NCBI GenBank assembly: GCA_027036915.1
Contig: JALWCD010000244.1
Location: forward strand, 1-5,904
Direction: 5' to 3'
Length of the DNA stretch: 5,904 nucleotides
From: Thermodesulfatator sp.
Lineage (GTDB): Bacteria > Desulfobacterota > Thermodesulfobacteria > Thermodesulfobacteriales > Thermodesulfobacteriaceae
In this document: piece by piece, positions 1 to 5,137 of the stretch
Numbering within the stretch: position 1 is the first letter of the stretch
Layout: every line of letters starts with the position of its first letter
Notes under the pieces: model-generated
What the model was told of the DNA's origin: nothing
Seen by the model: only the letters and a program-made list of their open reading frames with translations
Database searches by the model: none
Position numbers and translations under genes: made by a program

Positions 1-1034
1 ATAACCGTTTCCTTGAGTTCCTTTGCGGTTTCGCCCCAGAGACCTTCGATCAGCCGGGCACACCAGGCCGCTGGAAGTTCGCTTTCGGGCAGACCGGTTT
101 CCTCCTCCCAGCGGGCAAGCACCTCGGGGCGTAAACGGACCGCGTAAGTCTTCCTCCGGGTGAGGATTAAGAGGGTTCTTTCCCTGAGGGCGGGGGGCTT
201 TCGGCAGCTGATCTCTTCCACCTCCGCCACGCGGTGGAGGGTGGCCTTAAGACGTTCCTCCGGAAGGATTCGGCGGATCACCCGATGGGTGGGCAACACC
301 AGGAGGCCGGGATCCTCGAAGGGGCAGAGGTACATCATGAGGTAGTGAAAACATCGCGGGCCTTCGGGTCTGAGACGGGCCTCCATTTCCCGGGCGTATT
401 TAAGGGCCGTGGTGTAACGGTGGTGGCCGTCGGCGATGTAAAAGGGGCGTGAATGCCAGAAAGCGCTCAGTTCTTCCTGCAGGGCCGGATCGGTGAGGCG
501 GGCCAGTTCGTGGACCTCTCCCGAAGGGGTCTCCAGGCGGAAGAGGGGTTCGCCCCGGGCCAGTTTCAGGGTCCGGAGGCCGGGGTCGTGATAAAGGGCA
601 AAGATCTGGCTGAACTGGGCGGAGGTGGCCCGCAGGAGATTCAGACGGTCCTCGGTGACCCTGGGAAAAGTCTTTTCGTGGGGAAGAATCTGGCCCTCGG
701 AAAAGGGGCTCAGGCGCACCAGGCCGATGAAACCGGTGCGGACATAATTTCGACCTTCGTGAGAGAAATGCAAACGATAGATATAGAGACTCGGTCGATC
801 TTCACGCACGAGTATGCCTTCCGCTATCCAGCGGTTCAATTTTTCCGCAGCCCGGAGATAGGGATCGGGCCCCTCCCGGCTCAGTTCCAGGTGAAAGATG
901 TTGTAGGGATCCCTCTGGAGATACTCCAGAACCTCCTCCGGGCTGACCACGTCGTAAGGCGGGGCCACCACCTTACGGAGATTCACCCGTTCGGGGTGAT
1001 ACCGCCAGCCGTAGAAAGGGCGTACCTCGGGCAT
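1..1034 (-). CDS. DUF1015 family protein, C-terminus cut by window edge
   Basis: The reverse strand reads open for 344 codons from ATG at 1034 to the left edge. The translation starts MPEVRPFYGWRY and carries the marks of the DUF1015 family: PPYDVV at residues 25-30, HEKTFPR at 119-125, IADGHHRYTTAL at 200-211 and LPTHR at 247-251. The family is widespread in anaerobic and thermophilic bacteria and has no settled biochemical role that I can state; members usually run to about 400 residues, so perhaps 60-90 residues are missing here. The start is secure: an in-frame stop lies upstream with no other ATG between, and the N-terminus matches the family. The ribosome binding site is poor (only AAAGG, two bases before the ATG). 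The gene diverges from the DUF948-like gene at 1132. The DGHHRY motif resembles the dGxHRxxA signature of ParB/SerK-like folds, but that link is only suggestive. The family call is firm; the function is unknown. Confidence 0.93.
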   Translation of the reverse strand, partial: MPEVRPFYGWRYHPERVNLRKVVAPPYDVVSPEEVLEYLQRDPYNIFHLELSREGPDPYLRAAEKLNRWIAEGILVREDRPSLYIYRLHFSHEGRNYVRTGFIGLVRLSPFSEGQILPHEKTFPRVTEDRLNLLRATSAQFSQIFALYHDPGLRTLKLARGEPLFRLETPSGEVHELARLTDPALQEELSAFWHSRPFYIADGHHRYTTALKYAREMEARLRPEGPRCFHYLMMYLCPFEDPGLLVLPTHRVIRRILPEERLKATLHRVAEVEEISCRKPPALRERTLLILTRRKTYAVRLRPEVLARWEEETGLPESELPAAWCARLIEGLWGETAKELKETV

Positions 1035-1058
1035 GGCCTTTGGGTAATATAAAAGGCC
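1035..1058. repeat. Short inverted repeat abutting the DUF1015 start codon
   Basis: GGCCTTT at 1035-1041 is the exact reverse complement of AAAGGCC at 1052-1058, with a 10-base AT-rich loop. Read on the minus strand, the loop holds TATATT (1051-1046), a good -10-like hexamer, and the right arm ends directly at the ATG. It could be an operator over the DUF1015 promoter or a hairpin at the 5' end of its mRNA. The repeat is certain; its role is inferred. Confidence 0.4.
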
Positions 1059-1070
1059 CTCTTCGTCAAC

Positions 1071-1100
1071 TTGTTCCCCCAATTTTAGTGTTTATATATT
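1071..1100 (+). promoter_or_regulatory. Candidate promoter for the DUF948-YtxH pair
   Basis: TTGTTC at 1071-1076 and TATATT at 1095-1100 are separated by 18 bases. The -10 matches the sigma-70 consensus in five of six positions, the -35 only in three. The site lies in the most AT-rich stretch of the window, in the only spacer between divergent genes that is long enough for ordinary promoters, and ends about 30 bases before the start at 1132. The call is by consensus only. Confidence 0.45.
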
Positions 1101-1112
1101 TCTTTAGATCGC

Positions 1113-1124
1113 AGGAAGGGAGGT
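1113..1124 (+). promoter_or_regulatory. Strong ribosome binding site of the DUF948-like gene
   Basis: AGGAAGGGAGGT ends seven bases before ATG at 1132. This near-consensus Shine-Dalgarno sequence fixes that ATG as the start. Confidence 0.75.
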
Positions 1125-1131
1125 ATCCGTC

Positions 1132-1728
1132 ATGGAGACGCTCTTGGTGGTGCTGGTGGCGGTCGGGATCCTGGTTCTGCTGGGGCTGGTGATGGTCCTC
1201 TGGAAGGTGAGGGAGACCCTGGAGGGCGTGCAGGGGCTGGTTTCCCGTTCGGAGGAGACCGTGGCCACGGCCCGGGAGACCCTGGAACGGGTGAATCGTC
1301 TGGCGGAAGAGGTGGCCGTTCTACCCGGAGCCATCAGGGAGCTTGCGGACTCCTTCCGCGAGATCGGCCGGGATCTTTCCGAGGAGGTCCGGGCCCGCCT
1401 GGAGCGTCTCGATCCCCTGGTGGAGACCCTGGAGGGGCGGCTTTCCGGGGAGATTCCCCGGGTTCTTTCCCAGGTGGAACGCACCCTTTCGGAGGCCGAG
1501 AAGCTCCTTTCCGGGGTGAACGAGAAGCTCTCGGCCTTTGACGAACTGGCCGAGGCCGTACGGGGGCTTTCGAAATCGGCCCGGGAGGTCAGTACCACCG
1601 CCACCCTGGCTGTTGAGACTCTCAACCAGGAGGTTCGCAGTCTGGTGGTGGAGCTTTCGGCCGCGGTGGCCGGGCTGCGGGAAGGAGTGAAGGTAGTCTC
1701 GAGGATCTGGCCCTTTAAACGGAAATAA
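1132..1728 (+). CDS. DUF948-like membrane-anchored coiled-coil protein
   Basis: This 198-residue protein has one hydrophobic N-terminal segment (about residues 4-24, rich in Leu and Val) followed by a long charged region with heptad-like spacing of Leu and Val, probably a continuous coiled coil from about 27 to 185. It ends in WPFKRK. There is no signal peptidase site, so it is likely an inner-membrane protein with the helix in the cytoplasm. The layout matches DUF948/YtxG-type proteins, whose molecular role is poorly known; Bacillus YtxG is encoded beside YtxH in a general-stress operon. The same order is seen here: the YtxH-like gene begins 19 bases downstream, so the two are very likely co-transcribed. 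The start is supported by a strong ribosome binding site. Coiled coils give weak similarity signals, so the exact family is less sure than the architecture. Confidence 0.82.
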   Translation: METLLVVLVAVGILVLLGLVMVLWKVRETLEGVQGLVSRSEETVATARETLERVNRLAEEVAVLPGAIRELADSFREIGRDLSEEVRARLERLDPLVETLEGRLSGEIPRVLSQVERTLSEAEKLLSGVNEKLSAFDELAEAVRGLSKSAREVSTTATLAVETLNQEVRSLVVELSAAVAGLREGVKVVSRIWPFKRK

Positions 1729-1733
1729 ATTCT

Positions 1734-1740
1734 AGGAGGT
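1734..1740 (+). promoter_or_regulatory. Ribosome binding site deciding the YtxH-like start
   Basis: AGGAGGT is a full Shine-Dalgarno match ending seven bases before ATG at 1748. An in-frame GTG at 1739 lies inside this motif and so cannot be the real start; the ATG at 1748 is. Confidence 0.85.
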
Positions 1741-1747
1741 GAGAGAG

Positions 1748-2137
1748 ATGGCGGAGAAAGGTTTTTCCACGGGGAGTGTGGCCATGGCCTTCTTTCTGGG
1801 GGGGCTGGTAGGAGCCGGTCTGGCCCTGCTCTTTGCTCCGGCAAGCGGAGAGGAGATTCGCGAAAAACTCAAGGCCACCGGCGAGGAGACCAGGGAGCGT
1901 CTGCGGGAGAAGACCGAGGAGTTCAGGAGCAAGGCCGAGGAACTCAAGGCGCGGGCCGAGGAGCTCAAGGCCCGTCTCCGGAGTGAGGCCGAGGAGCTCA
2001 AGGGCAAGAGCCTTGAGACCCTGGAGGAGGCCAAGCGGGTGCTCGAGGAGGCCATCGAGGCCGGAAAAGAGGCCATGCGGCGCGAGAAGGAAAAACTGGC
2101 CCAGAAGCTCAAGGGCGAAGAAGCCGCAGCGGCCTAA
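1748..2137 (+). CDS. YtxH-like membrane-anchored coiled-coil protein
   Basis: This 129-residue protein begins with a single membrane segment (about residues 8-30) that runs into LLFAPASGEEIREKL at 28-42. The pattern of a Gly-rich helix, then LFAP, a small-residue pair, GxE and R is the hallmark of YtxH-domain (gas-vesicle-like) proteins. The rest is a highly charged Glu/Lys/Arg helix, probably coiled coil, ending in a short Ala run. Family members are small stress-linked or envelope-linked proteins of unknown mechanism. It follows the DUF948-like gene by 19 bases, an association also known from Bacillus ytxG-ytxH, which suggests the two helices may work together at the inner membrane. The stop TAA overlaps the convergent nadK stop by four bases, so no spacer is left for a dedicated terminator. 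Confidence 0.88.
   Translation: MAEKGFSTGSVAMAFFLGGLVGAGLALLFAPASGEEIREKLKATGEETRERLREKTEEFRSKAEELKARAEELKARLRSEAEELKGKSLETLEEAKRVLEEAIEAGKEAMRREKEKLAQKLKGEEAAAA
1934..2002 (+). repeat. In-frame AEELKAR repeats in the YtxH-like gene
   Basis: Two adjacent 21-base units (1934-1954 and 1955-1975) encode AEELKAR twice, differing at three positions, and a 15-base partial third copy (1988-2002) encodes AEELK. The seven-residue period fits a coiled-coil heptad, so this looks like local duplication extending the rod rather than an independent element. Confidence 0.7.
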
Positions 2138-2931
2138 ACCTTGCTCTCCCCCCACCCGAGCTTGTCCCGGAGGATGGCGAAATAGCTCCGGGTGGGGGAG
2201 GCGATGAGTTTGAGAGGTCTTTCCGCCCTCTGGACTCTGAGTCGTTCACCCGGGGGAATCTCCCGATAGACACCCCCGTCCACCACCAGATGGACCTCCT
2301 GCGAGGGGCTTACGAGCTGGATCTCGAGGTTCATCTCCGCGGGAAGGACCAGGGGGCGGGCGCTGAGCATGAAGGGACAGATGGGGGTTAAGACCATGGC
2401 CCGGGCCCCCGGGTGCAGGATGGGGCCGCCGGCGGAGAGATTATAGGCCGTGGAACCCGTAGGGGTGGCTACGATAAGACCGTCTCCGTAATAAGTGGTG
2501 AGATATTCCTCCTCGGCCAGGACGCGCAGGTGGATCATGTGTCCCAGGAGACCTTTGAGGATGGCGGCCTCGTTTAGGGCCAGAAAGGTTTCCCCCCGAA
2601 AGTGGACCGCGAGCATAAGGCGTTCCTCGATGACGAATTCCCCGGAGGAGAGGAGAGACAGGGCCAGTTCGGCCTCCTCCAGCTGAACCTCGGTGAGAAA
2701 GCCCAATTTGCCGAAATTTATCCCCAGAATGGGCACGTTCAGCCGATAGGCCAGGGGCGCGGCCCGGAGAAAGGTCCCGTCCCCGCCCACCACCAGGACC
2801 GCCTCGGCTCCTTCGGGGTTTTCGGGAGAAAGGATGCGTATGCCCTTTTCTTCGAAATAGCGTCGGAGAAGTCTCCGAAACTCCTCCGGAAGATGCAGGC
2901 CTTCCTTGGGGTAAAGCAGGATGCCCCTCAT
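2134..2931 (-). CDS. nadK: NAD kinase
   Basis: NAD kinase phosphorylates NAD+ to NADP+ with ATP or polyphosphate and is the only route to NADP. The 265-residue product carries all the family marks in order: GGDGTFLRA at 49-57 (with the catalytic Asp51 of GGDGT), LGINFGKLGFL at 69-79, the LNE pair at 119-121, GDGLIVATPTGSTAYNLSAGGP at 149-170, ICPFMLSARPLVLP at 184-197, VDGG at 217-220 and the C-terminal SYFxxLRxKLGWG at 249-261. The length is typical of the compact bacterial form. The start at 2931 matches the family N-terminus (MRGILLYPKEG), but no Shine-Dalgarno sequence precedes it. It diverges from lptD across 38 bases and converges on the YtxH-like gene, overlapping its stop by four bases. 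An NAD synthetase gene lies about 2.2 kb away on the opposite strand. Confidence 0.97.
   Translation of the reverse strand: MRGILLYPKEGLHLPEEFRRLLRRYFEEKGIRILSPENPEGAEAVLVVGGDGTFLRAAPLAYRLNVPILGINFGKLGFLTEVQLEEAELALSLLSSGEFVIEERLMLAVHFRGETFLALNEAAILKGLLGHMIHLRVLAEEEYLTTYYGDGLIVATPTGSTAYNLSAGGPILHPGARAMVLTPICPFMLSARPLVLPAEMNLEIQLVSPSQEVHLVVDGGVYREIPPGERLRVQRAERPLKLIASPTRSYFAILRDKLGWGESKV
2146..2200. repeat. GC-rich imperfect inverted repeat, possible two-way terminator
   Basis: The arm at 2146-2162 pairs with the arm at 2184-2200. I count 16 base pairs with one single-base bulge on each side and a 21-base loop. It lies wholly within nadK codons 244-262 and starts nine bases after the stop of the YtxH-like gene. 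No run of T follows on either strand, so it is not a classic intrinsic terminator, but as a very stable hairpin at a convergent junction with overlapping stops it is the obvious candidate for ending or protecting both transcripts. The pairing is seen directly; the role is inferred. Confidence 0.6.
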
Positions 2932-2939
2932 CAGTTGAC

Positions 2940-2967
2940 ATTTTAGAGGCCCTGGGCGAAAGGTAAA
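2940..2967 (-). promoter_or_regulatory. Weak candidate promoter for nadK
   Basis: On the minus strand TTTACC (2967-2962) and TAAAAT (2945-2940) are 16 bases apart, with four of six and five of six matches to the sigma-70 consensus. The -10 ends eight bases before the nadK ATG, so transcription would begin almost at the start codon and the mRNA would be leaderless or nearly so. That fits the missing ribosome binding site, but the evidence is thin. Confidence 0.22.
2958..2963 (+). promoter_or_regulatory. Ribosome binding site for the GTG start of lptD
   Basis: GAAAGG ends six bases before GTG at 2970. An in-frame TAA at 2964-2966 rules out any start further upstream, and the next Met codon is about 60 residues in, beyond the signal peptide. 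Together these fix the GTG start. Confidence 0.55.
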
Positions 2968-2969
2968 GT

Positions 2970-5099
2970 GTGAGAACCCTCTGGCTGGTGATCCTGATCG
3001 TTTTTTCCCTGGTCGGCACGGGGCAGGCCGCCTGGCGCATAGAGGCCCGTAAACTCACGGTTTATCACCAGGCCAGGGTGATTCTGGCGGAGGACCAGGT
3101 GGTCATTTCCGGCCGCAAGCTCACCATTTTTGCCCCCCGGGCCCGCTACGAGATGGAGACCAAGCGACTCTATCTCTGGGGGCCAGTCAAGATCCTCACC
3201 CCCCACGGAGACTGGCTCAAGGGGCGCGGGGCCTTCATGGATCTCCGCTCCGGCGAGGGTGAAATCGAGGGGGCGCATCTTTTCATCAAAAAAGACCGGG
3301 TCCAGGTCAGGGCCCGGAAGATGCGTCGTCTGGGAGAGGACCATTATCTGGCCTACGAGGCCGTGATCACCACCTGTGAGCTCCGTTGTGAAGAATCCCC
3401 GCCCTGGAGTTTTAAGGCCCGAAGGCTGGAGATCCGGGAGGGCCGGGCCCGGGCCCGGATAGTCTTCTTTCGCGTCAAACGCCTCCCCCTGGCCTTCAGC
3501 CCTTACGTGAGTGTGGCGGTCAAAAGAGAGCGCAAGAGCGGCTTCCTTTTTCCCCGCCTGGTCTCCGGTTCCCGGACCGGCGCAGGGCTTGAGGCTCCCC
3601 TGTTCCTTGCGCTCCACGATAGTTTCGACCTCACCCTTTATCCCCTGTGGGCCAGCCGGCGGGGGCTTCTTTTTTCGGCGGAGGGACGCTGGCGTCTTTC
3701 GGAGGATAGCCGGGGAATCGTGCGTTACCGTTATCTGCGCGATCGCCTCGAAGACGACGATTATAACGGAGACGGTATCCGGCGCGGCAACCGTACCCGC
3801 TACTGGCTTACGGCCAAGATCGACCAGCGCCTCTCCTCCCGCACGGACTTCCACCTGGACCTCGATCTCCTTTCCGACCGGGATTTTCTGGAGGAGTTCG
3901 AGGGCGGGGCCCTGGGTTTTTCCCAGAGCCATCGCAGTTATACCGAATGGTTCGGCCGGGGGCTTGAGGAGAGATACCAGAAATACCGCACCTCGAGACT
4001 CTGGCTGAGCCATCGTCGGTACAATACCTACCTTGAGGCCGGCGGGGCCTATCGGGATTACGTCCTCCCCGGGGGACAGGCCACCGTTCTCTCTCCGCTG
4101 GCCAATCTCCATCTCTTTTCCCTGACCCGGCCCCTCCTGGGGCCCCTTTCCTTCGATCTGGGGCTGGAAAGCACCTACTGGTACCGGGAGGAGGGAGCCC
4201 GAGGGCTGCGATTGAATTTCTCACCGGAGGTGGCCCTGAACCTCCCCCTGGGGCCTCTGGAAAACCGGTTAAGCTATCGCCTGCTCCATACCCGTTACGC
4301 CGTGGACTGGGACAACGGCACCACCGAGGACCTCACCCGGACCCTCTATGAAATCGAAGCCGAAAGCAGCCTTGAGCTTTATCGGGTTTATCCGGAGGAG
4401 AGATGGGGGCTCTCCGGTCTGCGGCACAGCCTGCGCCCCTTCGTGCGCTACTTCTATCGTCCCCCGGAGAACCAGGAGGATCTACCCCTCTTCCAGAGCG
4501 AGGATCGCCTACCCCCGGCCCATTATCTGGAGTACGGACTGCTGCAGTTCCTCACCGCCCGCCGGTTCTCCTCCGGGCGCCTCAAATACTGGGACCTGGT
4601 GCGTTTCAAACTCTATCAGCGTTACGATTTCAGGGAGGCCTCGCGGGAGCTGACTTCGGCCGAGGAGGAGCGCCGCCCCTTCTCGAACCTCTTTGCGGAA
4701 TTCGAGATCCGGACCCTTTCCCGTTTCAGCCTGCGCTACGATTGGGTTTACAACTTCTACGGTCTGGGGCTCACCCGCCAGGAACTGAGTCTGTCCCTGA
4801 ATCGGGTCCTTCTGGATCGTTTTTCCCTGAGCTATCAGAGGGACAGGCTTCGCAGGGTGAAACAGCTCGGTCTTTCGGGCAACAAACGCTTTTTCGGCCG
4901 AATCGTTCTCCACGGGGCTCTTTCCCGCAATCTTCTGCGTTCGGAGACCTCCTCGGCCAGCCTGGGGCTCACCTATCAGGGCTCCTGTTACACCGTGGAT
5001 GTCACCCTGGGCCTGACTCCGGAGGAGACCCGCTTTTCCTTCTGGGTCAACCTGCTGGGCCTCGGGGGCTACGGCAAAAGTTTCGCCCGGGGCCCCTGA
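2970..5099 (+). CDS. lptD: LPS-assembly outer-membrane protein LptD
   Basis: LptD, with the lipoprotein LptE, forms the outer-membrane plug-and-barrel that inserts LPS into the outer leaflet after transport along the LptA bridge. The 709-residue product (E. coli about 784) starts from GTG with a signal peptide (residues 1-20, hydrophobic core LWLVILIVFSLV, likely cleavage after GQA). An OstA/LptA-like beta-jellyroll follows (about 22-175), with the TTCELRC segment (C136, C140) and PPWSFKARRLEI at 144-155. Next come LPLAFSPYV and RKSGFLFPR (188-196), typical of the entry to the barrel, which fills the remainder and is rich in alternating aromatic residues and Arg. The C-terminus has GSCYTVDVTL (C673) and LLGLGGYG. 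Only three cysteines are present, against four in E. coli. It diverges from nadK by 38 bases and is followed 38 bases later by nadE. No lptE, lptA or surA is in view. Confidence 0.95.
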   Translation: MRTLWLVILIVFSLVGTGQAAWRIEARKLTVYHQARVILAEDQVVISGRKLTIFAPRARYEMETKRLYLWGPVKILTPHGDWLKGRGAFMDLRSGEGEIEGAHLFIKKDRVQVRARKMRRLGEDHYLAYEAVITTCELRCEESPPWSFKARRLEIREGRARARIVFFRVKRLPLAFSPYVSVAVKRERKSGFLFPRLVSGSRTGAGLEAPLFLALHDSFDLTLYPLWASRRGLLFSAEGRWRLSEDSRGIVRYRYLRDRLEDDDYNGDGIRRGNRTRYWLTAKIDQRLSSRTDFHLDLDLLSDRDFLEEFEGGALGFSQSHRSYTEWFGRGLEERYQKYRTSRLWLSHRRYNTYLEAGGAYRDYVLPGGQATVLSPLANLHLFSLTRPLLGPLSFDLGLESTYWYREEGARGLRLNFSPEVALNLPLGPLENRLSYRLLHTRYAVDWDNGTTEDLTRTLYEIEAESSLELYRVYPEERWGLSGLRHSLRPFVRYFYRPPENQEDLPLFQSEDRLPPAHYLEYGLLQFLTARRFSSGRLKYWDLVRFKLYQRYDFREASRELTSAEEERRPFSNLFAEFEIRTLSRFSLRYDWVYNFYGLGLTRQELSLSLNRVLLDRFSLSYQRDRLRRVKQLGLSGNKRFFGRIVLHGALSRNLLRSETSSASLGLTYQGSCYTVDVTLGLTPEETRFSFWVNLLGLGGYGKSFARGP

Positions 5100-5137
5100 G
5101 CTTGACCGCCCGTATCCCCCGTAATAGTCTTTCGGCC

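Noticed and set aside
453..1052. Plus-strand open frame of 199 codons
   Set aside because: It is antisense to the DUF1015 gene, whose motifs are clear, and has no family resemblance or ribosome binding site.
1104..1844. Minus-strand open frame of 246 codons across the DUF948/YtxH pair
   Set aside because: Its Ser/Arg/Thr-rich low-complexity product mirrors Glu/Leu-rich coiled-coil codons on the other strand.
2935..2940. Perfect -35 hexamer TTGACA before lptD
   Set aside because: No acceptable -10 lies 16-19 bases downstream; the position holds the GAAAGG ribosome site, and the nearest AT-rich hexamer is 23 bases away.
2441..3058. Minus-strand open frame of 205 codons overlapping nadK
   Set aside because: It is a frame-shifted reading of nadK, rich in Arg, Gly and Pro, and would run into lptD.
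3443..3458. Perfect 16-base palindrome of alternating GGG and CCC in lptD, with a similar 12-base one at 5847-5858
   Set aside because: Both encode Arg-Ala-Arg with the favoured codons CGG and GCC, which gives such palindromes by itself.
2943..4112. Minus-strand open frame of 389 codons opposite lptD
   Set aside because: It lies wholly opposite a convincing lptD, is rich in Gly and Pro, has no recognisable domain and no ribosome binding site. Long open antisense frames are expected in GC-rich genes.
5102..5130. TTGACC with possible -10 before nadE, and an in-frame TTG start at 5102
   Set aside because: No good -10 occurs at proper spacing, and the TTG start adds 12 residues not expected in the family and lacks a ribosome site.
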